A DNA stretch of 64,000 nucleotides from UBA1926 sp036732005 (GTDB taxonomy: Bacteria; Planctomycetota; Phycisphaerae; Phycisphaerales; UBA1924): NCBI GenBank assembly GCA_036732005.1, contig DAINDF010000001.1, forward strand, positions 496,001 to 560,000. The letters run 5' to 3'. The translations under genes and the position numbers were made by a program. The notes beneath the pieces were generated by a model, which saw only the letters and a program-made list of their open reading frames with translations, was not told where the DNA came from and searched no databases. Shown piece by piece: positions 8,496 through 18,110 of this stretch. Within the stretch, counting starts at the first letter, position 1, and each line of letters opens with the position of its first letter.

Positions 8496-9625
8496 AGCGG
8501 GCGCTCTGCGGCATCGCCGTCGGGATCGCGGTGGCCGGCGCCGCGGCGGCCGAGCAGCTCCGGGCGCTGCCATGGGACGCGTCGGAGGGGGCGTGGCATG
8601 TCCGCGGCGTCAGCGCCGCGGGGGTCGAGATCGACTCGGGCGGAGGCGTCTGGCTGGTCGGGTGGCACCGGGTGCGCACGCTCGAAGGGCACGCGACCCC
8701 GGAGACGCTGGCCTGGCTCGAAGGCGGCCGTGCGGCGTGGCGCGCGGTCACCCGCCTGGAGCGGGGCGACGCTTTCGGGGCCGAGCCGCTCTTTGAGGCG
8801 GCGATGGAGTCGCTTCGGGGCGCGCGGGGCCCCTCGATGGCCGCGATCGCCGAGGGGCTCATGCGGTGCAGGATGCGTCGCGGGGCGCGCGCGGCTGCGC
8901 TGGACGCCTACTTCGACTTGTACGAGACACTCCTATCGGCCCCGTCGCGCGACCCGCGTTGGGGCGTCGGGGCGGAGTCGCTGGACGCGAAGACGCTGCT
9001 CGTGCCGGCGCTGCCGCCGCTCTGGTTCGATGACGAGGCGGCGCGGGCGTTCGCCGACCGGGCCGCGGGGCCGATGCCGGAGGGCGATGAGTCGGCGGTT
9101 CAGGCCTGGGCGTTGCGAGTGCTCTACCGGGCGGCGGCTCAGCACGCGGTGGGCGACCCGATCGACGCGGACGCGACGGCGCGAGCCGCGGGGATCGCGG
9201 CGCGGCGCGCGGGGGCCGCGTTCGTGGCGGACCTGGTCCTTGCCCAGGCCGGTGGCGTTGAGGCGCGCACCGCTGCGCGGCGGGCGCTCGACGCCGAGAC
9301 CGTGCCCGGCGCCGAGGGGTGGCGCTCGGTGTGGGCGCGGGTTGCGATCGGGCGGTCGCTCCTGCGCGAGGATGGCGAGCCGGAGAGGCGGCAGGGGGTG
9401 CTGGTGCTGGCCTCCGTGCACGCGCTCGACGCGGAGGTCTCACCTTACCTGACCGGGCTGGCGTTGGCCGACGCCGCCGTGGGCTGTGAGTCGCTCGGGG
9501 ACCGCTCGGCGGCGCGGGTCTTCGCGGACGAGTTGCGGAAGGAATACCCGGGCCATCCCGTGCTGGGCTGGCCCGCGGTTGGCGCGTTGTGGGGCCCGGG
9601 CCCCGGAAGGATGGGGCTGCCGTGA
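8492..9625 (+). CDS. Exported protein of unknown function in vWA-ExbBD operon
   Basis: This 377-residue protein starts with GTG within the previous stop. A signal peptide (ALCGIAVGIAVAGAAAAEQ) is clear. The rest is Ala/Arg-rich and predicted helical, with repeated AxxALF/EAAxxx patterns reminiscent of TPR-like helical repeats. It begins with an SH3-like or beta-rich stretch (EGAWHVRGVSAAGVEIDSGGGVWLVGW). No catalytic motif was recognised. Translational coupling on both sides makes a role in the same periplasmic machine likely. Confidence 0.75.
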   Translation: MKRALCGIAVGIAVAGAAAAEQLRALPWDASEGAWHVRGVSAAGVEIDSGGGVWLVGWHRVRTLEGHATPETLAWLEGGRAAWRAVTRLERGDAFGAEPLFEAAMESLRGARGPSMAAIAEGLMRCRMRRGARAAALDAYFDLYETLLSAPSRDPRWGVGAESLDAKTLLVPALPPLWFDDEAARAFADRAAGPMPEGDESAVQAWALRVLYRAAAQHAVGDPIDADATARAAGIAARRAGAAFVADLVLAQAGGVEARTAARRALDAETVPGAEGWRSVWARVAIGRSLLREDGEPERRQGVLVLASVHALDAEVSPYLTGLALADAAVGCESLGDRSAARVFADELRKEYPGHPVLGWPAVGALWGPGPGRMGLP

Positions 9626-10332
9626 TATTCGGAACGCTGGCGACCGCCGCGATCGGCGTGGAGCGGTCGTTGCTTGATTATCTCCTTCAGGCCCGCGAGG
9701 TGGGGCTGCTGATCGTGCTGCTCTCGGTGTTCGTGACGGCGGTGATCATCACGCAGTTGTTCACGATCCGCGCCTCGAGGCTGGCGCCGGAGGATCACAT
9801 CGAGCGGCTCGACGCGCTGCTGGGTGGGCACGACACGGAGGGCGCGATCGCATATTGCGAGAACGAGGAGAACCGCTGCCTGCTGACCCGCGTGCTGGGC
9901 GGGGCGCTCCGCCGATGCGCCCGCTCCCCGTTCGGGTTCCTCGAGATGCGCACCGCGGTCGAGGAACTGGGCGAGCAGGAGGTGGCGAGGCTCCAGCGGA
10001 TGACGGATGTCATCGGGCTGGCCGCGTCGATCGCCCCGATGCTCGGTCTGCTGGGCACGGTCGTGGGCATGGTCGGGGCGTTCGACACGATCAGCGCGAC
10101 CGAGGGCCCGGTGCGGCCCGACTCACTCGCGGGGAACATCTCCGAGGCGCTCATCACGACGGTGATGGGGCTGATCGTCGCGATCCCGTGCACGGCGATC
10201 TACACCTTCCTCCGCAACCGGATCGACCACCTGGTGACCGAGATCGGGGGCGTGATCGAACAGTTGACGCTGCACATCGAACGCGCCCCGGCGGCGGGCG
10301 GGGCCCCGAGGCCGATGGAGCGTCGGGGATGA
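9622..10332 (+). CDS. MotA/TolQ/ExbB proton-channel family protein
   Basis: This is a 236-residue protein from a GTG start that overlaps the preceding stop (GTGA). Three transmembrane helices are seen: LLIVLLSVFVTAVIITQLF near the start, GLAASIAPMLGLLGTVVGMVGAF, and ALITTVMGLIVAIPCTAIYTFL. The APMLGLLGTVxGM and IxxALxTTxxGLxxAIP signatures are diagnostic of ExbB/TolQ. These proteins form the pentameric stator that uses the proton motive force with ExbD/TolR. The partners are the two ExbD proteins directly downstream. A longer reading from 9589 would overlap the upstream gene more. Confidence 0.93.
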   Translation: MIFGTLATAAIGVERSLLDYLLQAREVGLLIVLLSVFVTAVIITQLFTIRASRLAPEDHIERLDALLGGHDTEGAIAYCENEENRCLLTRVLGGALRRCARSPFGFLEMRTAVEELGEQEVARLQRMTDVIGLAASIAPMLGLLGTVVGMVGAFDTISATEGPVRPDSLAGNISEALITTVMGLIVAIPCTAIYTFLRNRIDHLVTEIGGVIEQLTLHIERAPAAGGAPRPMERRG

Positions 10333-10751
10333 TCCGCCGACGCCGGAGCCGAGCCCGTGTCCGCGGCTTCGATCTGACGCCGATGATCGATGTGGTGCTG
10401 CAGCTGATCATCTTCTTTATGTTCACCTCGCAGTTCGGGCAGATCTCGCGCACCTCGGTTGACCTCCCGATCGAACCCGGCGAGAAGCTCCCGGAGACGC
10501 GGCCCTCGCTGGTGATCGACATCTCGAAGGAGGGTGGGTACACGGTGGACGCGCGGCCCATGGCCTTCGACCGCGTCGTCGCGCTGGTCAAGCGCGAGGC
10601 GGAGCGGTCGGGCGGGGCGGCGGGCGTGGTGATCCTCGTCCGCCCGGACCGGGCGGCGTCGGCGGGCGCGCTGAACCGCCTCGCGGATGAGCTCGCCCGG
10701 ATCGGGGTCCGCCGCTGGTCGATCGCGACCCGCGCCGAGGGAGGTGGGTGA
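10329..10751 (+). CDS. ExbD/TolR family protein, first copy
   Basis: This is a 140-residue protein. A short basic N-terminus is followed by FDLTPMIDVVLQLIIFFMFTSQF, the ExbD/TolR membrane helix with its essential Asp (PMIDVVL), then a periplasmic domain. The Asp carries protons through the ExbB channel. ATG overlaps the ExbB stop (ATGA), and one base separates its stop from the second ExbD gene. Confidence 0.93.
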   Translation: MIRRRRSRARVRGFDLTPMIDVVLQLIIFFMFTSQFGQISRTSVDLPIEPGEKLPETRPSLVIDISKEGGYTVDARPMAFDRVVALVKREAERSGGAAGVVILVRPDRAASAGALNRLADELARIGVRRWSIATRAEGGG

Positions 10752-10752
10752 G

Positions 10753-11172
10753 ATGCGGCTCGGCGCGAGGCAACGCGACGACCAGGGCCTGCTCGGCACG
10801 CTCCCGATGACGAGCATGATCGATGTCGTCTTCCTGCTGCTCATCTTCTTCATGGTCACGGCGAGCTTCTCGGCGGACGAGGACCGCCTGAGTTCATCGC
10901 TCGCGACCGAAGGCGGCCGGGCCGCCGCGCCGCTGCAGCCGCAGGTGGTGCGCGTGCGGATCGTGGACGGCGCCACGGTGTACGAGCTGGGCTCGCACCG
11001 CGTCCGCTCGCTCCGGACGCTGGGCAACCTGTTCAACGCGTTGCCCAAGGAGCAGGGTGTGGTCTTCAAGGTGAGCGACGCGGTGCCGATCGCGGATGTC
11101 GCCGGCGCGATGCAGGCGGCCTTTGACGCGGGGTTTGTCAAGAGGAGCTATGTTCCGTCGAGCCAGCCCTAG
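10753..11172 (+). CDS. ExbD/TolR family protein, second copy
   Basis: This is a 139-residue protein with MTSMIDVVFLLLIFFMVTASF, the proton-carrying ExbD helix, and a periplasmic domain that ends GFVKRSYV. It is clearly different from the first copy, suggesting a heterodimeric ExbD pair, as in systems that carry two ExbD genes. It overlaps the next gene by 23 bases. Confidence 0.92.
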   Translation: MRLGARQRDDQGLLGTLPMTSMIDVVFLLLIFFMVTASFSADEDRLSSSLATEGGRAAAPLQPQVVRVRIVDGATVYELGSHRVRSLRTLGNLFNALPKEQGVVFKVSDAVPIADVAGAMQAAFDAGFVKRSYVPSSQP

Positions 11173-13837
11173 CCTGTTCGGCGCGGTCGCCGCGCTCCTC
11201 GCCGCGCCGTCGTGGGCCCAGCCCGTCGCGTCCGACGGCATCGGCGATGATTCCCCCGCGGGGGTCCTCGAGGCGTACCTGCGCGCTCGCGGGCTGAGCG
11301 ACCTGCTGGCCGAGCACCTTCGCCACCGCCTCGCCGAGTCGACGGGGACCCCGCGGGTCGAGATCGCCGAGCGGCTTGGGCGGGTCTACGCCGAGCTGCT
11401 CGAACAGGCCGACTCACAGGCGGAGCGCGACGAATTGACCGCGTTGAGCGCGGCGTTGCTCGAACAGGTCCCCGCCGCCGACACCTTTGATCTGCGCATC
11501 GCGCTGATCAAGTCCCGGTACCTGCTCGCCGAGGAGGTCGCGGAGCGATCCCGGCTCCGGCTGGCGAGCGACGAGGAACGCCGCGAGGCGACGGCGACGC
11601 TGGACGCCACCGCCGTTCAGCTCTCGCTGCTCGGGGAACGGGCGGACCGGCGCGTCGAGGCCCTGGAGCGGCGGGAGCGTTCGGGCGGCGTGGTCGATCT
11701 CCCGGAGCTGCGCGGCGACCTCGCCCAGGCCCGCCGCGAGCGCTCGCTGGCGAAGTACTACTCGGGCTGGTCGCTGTACTACACGGCCCTGCTGACGGGA
11801 TCCCCGGCGCCCGCGGAAAAAGCGCTCACGGAGTTCGGCTACCTGCTCGGGGCCGAGGGGGGCCTCCCCACGCTCGACCGGCTCCCCAAGTCGCTGCTCC
11901 GGTACGAGCATGTAGCCCGGGCCGCGATGGCGGTTGCGCTCTGCCATGCGCTGCGGGGCGAGCCGGTCGCGGCGACGATGTGGATCGACGAGATCCGCAA
12001 GAGCGAGGACCTGCACCCCGGCGTGCTCGACCAGATCTTCTCGCGGCAGGTGACGGTGCTCGCGACAGGCCGACGGTGGGACGCGCTTTCCCGCGCCGTC
12101 GAGCAACGCCGCGGCGCCCGTCTCGGCGAACGGGCGACGGACCCGCTGCGCACGAGCGAGGCGAGGCTGCTCGCGGTCGAGGTGCTCGAGGCGCTGCGTG
12201 CGCCCGATTCCGACGCCGCCCGCCGAGAGGCCGCCGAGCCCATCGCCGGGGCCGCGATGGGCGATCTCCTCGCACGCGGCGAGAGTGCGCAGGTGATCGA
12301 CCTTGTCGAGCGGTACGGCACGCTCCCGATCGGGTCGGACGGGTTCATCGGGCGCTATGTCGCCGGATTGCGGGCGTACCGGCTCGCCAGGACGGCCCAC
12401 GCCGATTCGGGCCTGCCCGACACGCTGCCGACGCGGGAGCCCGGGCTTGTCTCGGCGTACCTGACGGCGAGCGACCTGCTCCGCCACGCGTTCGAGAGCC
12501 CGGACGCCGGCTCGTTCGGGCAGGAGCGTGCCGCCGCGGGGATCATGCTGGGGCTCTCGCTCTACTACAAGGACTCGCCCGCCGAGGCAGCGGAGCGGTT
12601 CGAGCAGACCGCCAGGCTCGTCGAGCCCGGGACGCAGCAAGCCGAGGCGCTCTGGATGGCGGTCGTTTCGCTGGAACGGGCCCTCGAGCAGGGGCGCGTT
12701 GAGGTCAAGACCAGGCTCCACGCCGCGGCGTTGCTCTTCGTACAGAATCACCCGCGCGACGAGCGGGCGGCGAGGCTGCTGCTGCGGTTCGCGGGCGACG
12801 GCCTGTTTGACAACGAATCGGCGCTCGCGGTTCTGCTCGCGGTCGACCGTGGCTCCCCGCTCCGCCCCGCCGCGCAACGCCGGGCCGCGGACCTGCTCTA
12901 CCGCGCGTACGCCGGTTCCGGCGAACCCGAGCGCAGTGAACTCGCGGGGCGCTTCCTGCCCGTCGCGTTCGACTGCCTGGACGATGACCTCGGCCGACTC
13001 CGGGATCCCGCGGCCCGGGCGGGCGACGAGGACCTCACCGAGTCGGTCCTGCTCCGAGCGAGGCAGGCCCTCGACGCCGCGTTGACTCCGCTCGCGACCG
13101 ACACGGATTCGGCCCGCCGCGCCTTCGCGGCGATCGACGAGGTCCGGGCCCGGGCCGGGGCCGCGTCTCCCGGCCTTTCGGAGCTCGGCGGGGAGTTGGC
13201 GTACCGCCGCCTTCAGTTGGCGCTGGCGACCGGCGACGAGCAAGGAAGGGAGCGGGCCCACGCGGAACTGGAGTCGATCGGGGGGCGATTCCTCGACGCG
13301 GCGGACCGCTTCCTGTTCTCCCGGGCTGTCGAGCGGTGGCGCCGCACCCGCGAGGTCGGCGACGCGCGGCGCGTCACGGCGATCGGCGTTCGCCTCCTCG
13401 GGGAGGGAGTCCCGGATCGGGCGCACCTCTCCATCGCCGAGACGACGGCGGAGGCCGCGACCGCGGTCTGGGAGGCCCAGGCCGACCGCGGGCTCCTGAA
13501 TGCTGCGATCTCGATCGACCGACGCGTGCGCTCGGGTCACGCGCCGACAGCGGCCCTGCTCCGCCGGCTCGGCCGCAACGCCGAGTCGGCGGGCGACCGT
13601 GAACTCGCCTACGACGCATGGGCGACGCTCACGCGATCGCTGCCCGAGGGCGAGCGGGATTGGTTCGAGGCGAAACACGAAACGCTCCGCGTGCTCGCCG
13701 AACTCCGCCCCGACGAGGCGAGGGCGGCCCTCGATCAGCACAAGGTGCTGTACCCCATGCTCGGCCCCCCGCCCTGGGGCGATCGGTTCGCGGCCCTTGA
13801 GGTCCGCCTTCGCGCCGGGGGGAGGGCCGAGCCGTGA
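11150..13837 (+). CDS. Large exported helical-repeat (TPR-like) protein
   Basis: This 895-residue protein starts within the second ExbD gene. The signal peptide is MFRRASPSLFGAVAALLAAPSWA. The mature part is almost entirely helical with TPR-like spacing (for example LGLSLYYKDSPAEAAERFEQTARL near residues 465-485). It carries no catalytic motif I recognise. Such a periplasmic scaffold next to a vWA/ExbBD motor may bind envelope partners; this is inference. The stop overlaps the next start as GTGA. Confidence 0.8.
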   Translation: MFRRASPSLFGAVAALLAAPSWAQPVASDGIGDDSPAGVLEAYLRARGLSDLLAEHLRHRLAESTGTPRVEIAERLGRVYAELLEQADSQAERDELTALSAALLEQVPAADTFDLRIALIKSRYLLAEEVAERSRLRLASDEERREATATLDATAVQLSLLGERADRRVEALERRERSGGVVDLPELRGDLAQARRERSLAKYYSGWSLYYTALLTGSPAPAEKALTEFGYLLGAEGGLPTLDRLPKSLLRYEHVARAAMAVALCHALRGEPVAATMWIDEIRKSEDLHPGVLDQIFSRQVTVLATGRRWDALSRAVEQRRGARLGERATDPLRTSEARLLAVEVLEALRAPDSDAARREAAEPIAGAAMGDLLARGESAQVIDLVERYGTLPIGSDGFIGRYVAGLRAYRLARTAHADSGLPDTLPTREPGLVSAYLTASDLLRHAFESPDAGSFGQERAAAGIMLGLSLYYKDSPAEAAERFEQTARLVEPGTQQAEALWMAVVSLERALEQGRVEVKTRLHAAALLFVQNHPRDERAARLLLRFAGDGLFDNESALAVLLAVDRGSPLRPAAQRRAADLLYRAYAGSGEPERSELAGRFLPVAFDCLDDDLGRLRDPAARAGDEDLTESVLLRARQALDAALTPLATDTDSARRAFAAIDEVRARAGAASPGLSELGGELAYRRLQLALATGDEQGRERAHAELESIGGRFLDAADRFLFSRAVERWRRTREVGDARRVTAIGVRLLGEGVPDRAHLSIAETTAEAATAVWEAQADRGLLNAAISIDRRVRSGHAPTAALLRRLGRNAESAGDRELAYDAWATLTRSLPEGERDWFEAKHETLRVLAELRPDEARAALDQHKVLYPMLGPPPWGDRFAALEVRLRAGGRAEP

Positions 13838-16611
13838 ACGCGCCTCGCGGCGATCGCCCCGTCCCGCCCGTGCCCGACCCGGTCGCCCGCTTCCTCGGGC
13901 CCGGGGCGGTCCGGCACGGCCCCTTCGGCGTGCTGGGGTTGCCGGTGCGCGAGGTCGGAGAGGCCGAGGTGCTCGACGCGGTGCACGCGGCGATGGCCCG
14001 CATCGACCGGCACCCCGAGGCGCGGACGCCCGCGGCGGACGAGGCGAGGCTCGCGGTGCACGCGTCGGCCGCGAACCTGCTCGACGACGCGGTGCGCACC
14101 GAGTTGCTCCGCCGCCTCGTCGCCGATCGCGTACGGGCCGAGGCCTCACCCCCGCCCGCCTCGGCTCGGGCCCCGAGGCCGACGAGCGTCGGTTCGCTCG
14201 AAGCGGATCTCATCCGGTGCATCGCGAGCGCGGGGGGTTGGAACGCCCGCGCGATGCAGCACTACCTGAAGATTGCCCACCTTCGCGGGCATCGGACCAA
14301 CGAGGCGATGCTCGCGATCCGCGGCCTGCTCCCCGCCGCCCAGGTCACGATCGCAGCCCCGCCGGCCTTGGCTCCGGGCCCCGCCCGGTCGCCCACTCCA
14401 ACGGCGGCCGCGACGCCCTCGGGTGACGCCACGGCGCGGGCGGTCGGGTTGTCCGCGGGGGCGGCGGTGGCGCTCGTCTGCCTTGTCATCGCTCTTGCGG
14501 GGCTCGGCGCGTGGATCGCGGTGCGTGCCCTCGACAGCGGTTTATCGGCGCCCGACCCGGAGACGCCGGGTCCTTCCGCTTCACCCGCCCCGCCCCCGCG
14601 CCAGCCGGACACGCCGGTGACCGATCGTGATCTCGCAGCCCTTCCTCAGGCCCGCCCGCTCGACAGCGGCCCGGCCGTGCTCCACGAGTTGACCGTCGCC
14701 GTCGACGGGCTCGCGGTCGATCTGGAGACCTCCGCGTCGGCGTTCGAGCGAGCGACCGCCGCGCTCGCCGCCCGGTGGACCGGGTTTTCGCCGGCCGATC
14801 TCACGGCGTGCCACGACCAGATCGTGGCCTACATCTACCGGGTCGCGGGGCAACGGGCGCTCGCGGAACGGGCGCTGGGCGCGCTGGAGCGGGGCGTTTC
14901 CGGGCTGCGCGAGCGCGAAAACGCCACGGGCGAGGCGCTCCGAGAGGCCACCTGGTCTGTCGGGATGCTGGTGAGGCTCCGCCGCGAGCAGAACCTCCCG
15001 GGGACGATCGTGCGACGCGTCGACACGGCGTTGCTCCGGATCCCGGGCGGGATCGCGCCGAATGCGCAGACCTTCCAGGCCGGCGCCGTCGCGGCGCTGC
15101 GGGCGTTTGCGGGCCGACTTGCGAACTCGGGCGCCGGGCTCGAGCCGTGGCGGGACTGGATCGAGGCCGCGAGGGCGGCAACGCCCGGGGACGGGCTGCT
15201 CGCCGAATCCATGATCGTGGGCGCCGCCGAGGCGGCGCTGAGGGCCCGGCCCGAGACCGGCGGCGCCACCGCGGAGGGTGCCTCGCTGCTGGTAAGTTCC
15301 ATGTCTTGGCGACCAGACAGCCCCGCGCGGGCTTGGCTGCTGCGGGCGTTCGAGGACCGCTCGCTCCGCGCCGCCGACTTACACCTGATCACGCTGGCGC
15401 TCGCGACACGCAGCGGCGCCGAGGGGGTGGATCCCTCCATGGTGCTGCCCGCGTCCGCGAGCGAGTACGCCCGGCGCGAGCTCCGCGAGCGCTACCGCGC
15501 CCTTTGGGGGCTCGACGCGAACGCCGACCAGGGTGTTGCGCTCGACGCCTTCGCCGCGGCGGCCTCGGCGACGCTCGCCCAGCCGCCCCGCGAGGACGGC
15601 GTCGACGACCCGGAACGCCTCGCCGCCGTCGTCAGGGTGGCGAGACTGAACGCGTCGGCGTCGCTGCTCTGGCGCGCGGAGACCCCGTCGGCGATCGACC
15701 TGCTCAACTCGATCGCCGACCCCGTCGACGCCGTGCTGAACAGCAAGACCACGCCCGATTTCTCCGGGCTTTTCGCCTCGCACATGAGCACCTGGGCGGA
15801 GTCGTACCTTGGCGCCGAGGCGCAGATTCCGCGACGGCTCGAGTTGCTCGAGGCCCTGTCGCAGCGTCGTGACCGGCTCGGGCCGATGGAGGCCGAGGTG
15901 CTCGCCGCCGAGGCGTTGCGGGGCTCGCCGCAGCGAGTCCGCGATGCCGCCGCGTCCGTCCTTGAACGCCACGCCGCGCAACCCACGGTCGTCAACGCGC
16001 TGCTCGAGTTGCTCCCGCTCCTGCCCCGGACCGACCGCAACGCCCGGCTCGTCGAGGTCGTCGCGGGCGCGGCGCTGCCCCGGTTCGACGCACCGGACTG
16101 GCCGGCCGAGGCCCGGCGGGCCCTGGTCGAGAAACTGCTCGAGGTCATCGCCGGGCACGGGCACTACGCCAAGCTCGACGCGATCGCCCTGCTGCTCGAC
16201 GAGGCGTACGACCTCGCGGCCCGCGGGCCCGGGGCCTCGGGCGCCTCGCCCCCGCCCGCGGGCGTGTCGGCCTCGGGGCTTGTCGAGCAGTGGCGGGGCG
16301 TCGCGGCGAACCGCCCACCCTCGGGCCTGCCCGGGTTGACACTCGACGAGATCGAACGCCGCCGCCGAGCCCGGCTGGCGATGGCCTCCGGACTCATCCA
16401 GCAGTTTCATGTCGAGCAGCTCGCGCTCGCCGAGCTGATGGCGCTGGTGGTCGCCGCCGAGCAGCCCGACCGTGCCACACGCGTCTCCGCGATGCTCGAC
16501 GCGCACACCTCCGAACGCGGGCGTTCCGGGAGTGTGCTGCTCCAGATCGCCCACACGGAACGCCTGATGCTCGCGCTCTGGATGCTCAGGTTCGGGGAGG
16601 AGGCCGCATGA
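13834..16611 (+). CDS. Large single-pass membrane protein of unknown function
   Basis: This 925-residue protein starts with GTG. The N-terminal 110 residues (FGVLGLPVREVGEAEVLDAV, then LLDDAVRTELLRRL) resemble a degenerate J-domain-like helical bundle often seen in planctomycete proteins. A helix at about residues 206-232 (AALVCLVIALAGLGAWIAV-like) crosses the membrane, then a Pro-rich linker and about 680 helical residues follow in the periplasm. It is coupled to both neighbours by stop/start overlaps. The function is unknown. Confidence 0.78.
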   Translation: MNAPRGDRPVPPVPDPVARFLGPGAVRHGPFGVLGLPVREVGEAEVLDAVHAAMARIDRHPEARTPAADEARLAVHASAANLLDDAVRTELLRRLVADRVRAEASPPPASARAPRPTSVGSLEADLIRCIASAGGWNARAMQHYLKIAHLRGHRTNEAMLAIRGLLPAAQVTIAAPPALAPGPARSPTPTAAATPSGDATARAVGLSAGAAVALVCLVIALAGLGAWIAVRALDSGLSAPDPETPGPSASPAPPPRQPDTPVTDRDLAALPQARPLDSGPAVLHELTVAVDGLAVDLETSASAFERATAALAARWTGFSPADLTACHDQIVAYIYRVAGQRALAERALGALERGVSGLRERENATGEALREATWSVGMLVRLRREQNLPGTIVRRVDTALLRIPGGIAPNAQTFQAGAVAALRAFAGRLANSGAGLEPWRDWIEAARAATPGDGLLAESMIVGAAEAALRARPETGGATAEGASLLVSSMSWRPDSPARAWLLRAFEDRSLRAADLHLITLALATRSGAEGVDPSMVLPASASEYARRELRERYRALWGLDANADQGVALDAFAAAASATLAQPPREDGVDDPERLAAVVRVARLNASASLLWRAETPSAIDLLNSIADPVDAVLNSKTTPDFSGLFASHMSTWAESYLGAEAQIPRRLELLEALSQRRDRLGPMEAEVLAAEALRGSPQRVRDAAASVLERHAAQPTVVNALLELLPLLPRTDRNARLVEVVAGAALPRFDAPDWPAEARRALVEKLLEVIAGHGHYAKLDAIALLLDEAYDLAARGPGASGASPPPAGVSASGLVEQWRGVAANRPPSGLPGLTLDEIERRRRARLAMASGLIQQFHVEQLALAELMALVVAAEQPDRATRVSAMLDAHTSERGRSGSVLLQIAHTERLMLALWMLRFGEEAA

Positions 16612-17516
16612 TCCGTCCCGCGTTGACGACGCTCGCGATCCTGCTCATCGGCACCCTCGGCCCGACAGGGACCGCGTCGGCCCAGTGGGAGGCCGGGCCG
16701 GGCGTGTCCCCGGGGTTCGCAGACCGCCTCGAGTCGCTGCGCCCCGATGATCCGGAGGGGTATCTCCGCCTCGGGGAGGAGGTGCTCGTCCTGGCGAGCG
16801 GTGAGGACGGCCGGGCCCTCGCCCGCCGGCTCTTTGCGCTCGCCTACGAGCTCGCCCGGGTCGACCGGAGGAGCCCCGCCGTGCAGGCGAGCGCGTGCAT
16901 CGCCCTGGCCGACACGGCCCGGTTCGAGCGAGACCGGCGTTGGCTCTGGTCGATCGTCCGCCTGATCGACCCGCGGTACAGCGAGCCCGACTGGAGCCGG
17001 ACCGTGGAGCGGGAGGTCAGCCGCGAGTCGGCGTTCCGCGCCGCCACCACGCTGGGCCTGCTCCGAGCGGGCGAGGGCGTGCGCGCGCGGGAGATGCTCC
17101 GCGACCCCGCGGTGCGCGATGTCTTCGGGTGGTACAGCGGGCTGTTGACCGACGCGGGGCCGGGCGATGTGCTCTCGGTCCTCGACGCCGAGGCGGAGCG
17201 ATGGCCATGCCCCGAGTGCCGCAACGCGCGGGCCGTGCGCACGCCGCAAGGCGGCGAGGTGGCACTGGCCCGGTGCTTCACCTGCCAGGGGAATCCGGGC
17301 TGGGCCCTCTCGCCCCGCGCGTTCCTGGCGACGCTGCGGTTCGAATCGCGGGTGCTCGCCGGGGTGCAGCGCTCCTGGGGGGCCCAACTCGCCGCCGATC
17401 TCGGCGAGCCCCTGCGCGACCCCGACCCGGCCCTGGTGACCGCCGCGATCGGGATCGATCCCCGCCTGTCGGTGTACCGCGACGGGAGATGGGTCGACCC
17501 GGGCGACGCCCCCTGA
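16608..17516 (+). CDS. Exported protein with four-Cys zinc-finger-like motif, last gene of ExbBD operon
   Basis: This 302-residue protein has the signal peptide MIRPALTTLAILLIGTLGPTGTASA. The middle is helical. Near residues 200-228 a CPECR...CFTCQG pair of CxxC motifs could bind zinc or form disulfides. ATG overlaps the previous stop (ATGA), and no further gene is coupled downstream. No family was recognised beyond conservation of this operon layout in related bacteria, which I infer rather than know. Confidence 0.75.
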   Translation: MIRPALTTLAILLIGTLGPTGTASAQWEAGPGVSPGFADRLESLRPDDPEGYLRLGEEVLVLASGEDGRALARRLFALAYELARVDRRSPAVQASACIALADTARFERDRRWLWSIVRLIDPRYSEPDWSRTVEREVSRESAFRAATTLGLLRAGEGVRAREMLRDPAVRDVFGWYSGLLTDAGPGDVLSVLDAEAERWPCPECRNARAVRTPQGGEVALARCFTCQGNPGWALSPRAFLATLRFESRVLAGVQRSWGAQLAADLGEPLRDPDPALVTAAIGIDPRLSVYRDGRWVDPGDAP

Positions 17517-17682
17517 TGCGGGCGCGTCGTTCCTGCCTTCCCGGCGGACGGGCAAACCCCGGCCGCATCGGCGCAACCCGGCGCCGCCCTCGGGGGCCGC
17601 ACCCGATCCTTCGCGGCTCATCCAAATCCCTTCCGGCGCACCGAACCTAGAGTCGGCCTCGCCTTTCATCCAGGGGAGCCCC

Positions 17683-18096
17683 ATGAGCGAGACCAACGCC
17701 GGCACGCCGCAGGACACCGCCGACACCCAGCCCGCTTCGTTCTTCAAGCCGCAGATCGCCTTCGAGGAATTCGCGAAGGTCGATCTCCGCGTCGCGGTCG
17801 TGACCAGCGCCGAGCCGCACCCGAACGCGGACCGGCTGCTCAAGCTCCAACTCGACGACGGCTCGGGCGAGCCGCGGCAGATCTGCGCCGGGATCCGGGA
17901 CTACTACAAGCCGGAGGACCTGGTGGGCCGGCGGATCGTCATCGTCGCCAACCTCGCGCCGCGCAAGATCCGGGGCGAGGAGTCCCGCGGCATGCTGCTC
18001 GCCGCGAGCGACGCGCCCAAGGGCGAAGGGGCGGACCGGAATGTGGTGGTGCTGACGCCGATGAGCGAGATCGCCCCGGGGTCGGTCGTTTCCTGA
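17683..18096 (+). CDS. Stand-alone tRNA-binding (MetG C-terminal/CsaA-like) protein
   Basis: This is a 137-residue OB-fold protein. FAKVDLRVAVVTSAEPHPNADRLLKLQLDDG, PRQICAGIRDYYKPEDLVG and IVIVANLAPRKIRGEESRGM match the tRNA-binding domain found at the C-terminus of methionyl-tRNA synthetase and as free proteins. It probably binds tRNA non-specifically as a trans-acting factor. The first 30 residues are a disordered Thr/Ala/Pro tail. It converges with the aminotransferase gene, leaving 14 bases. Confidence 0.85.
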   Translation: MSETNAGTPQDTADTQPASFFKPQIAFEEFAKVDLRVAVVTSAEPHPNADRLLKLQLDDGSGEPRQICAGIRDYYKPEDLVGRRIVIVANLAPRKIRGEESRGMLLAASDAPKGEGADRNVVVLTPMSEIAPGSVVS

Positions 18097-18110
18097 CGGG
18101 CGCCGCCCGC

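Noticed and set aside
11414..14149. A 911-residue open frame antisense to the helical-repeat gene
   Set aside because: Arg/Gly/Pro-rich shadow without signal, domains or ribosome-binding site; the plus-strand gene fits the overlapping operon.
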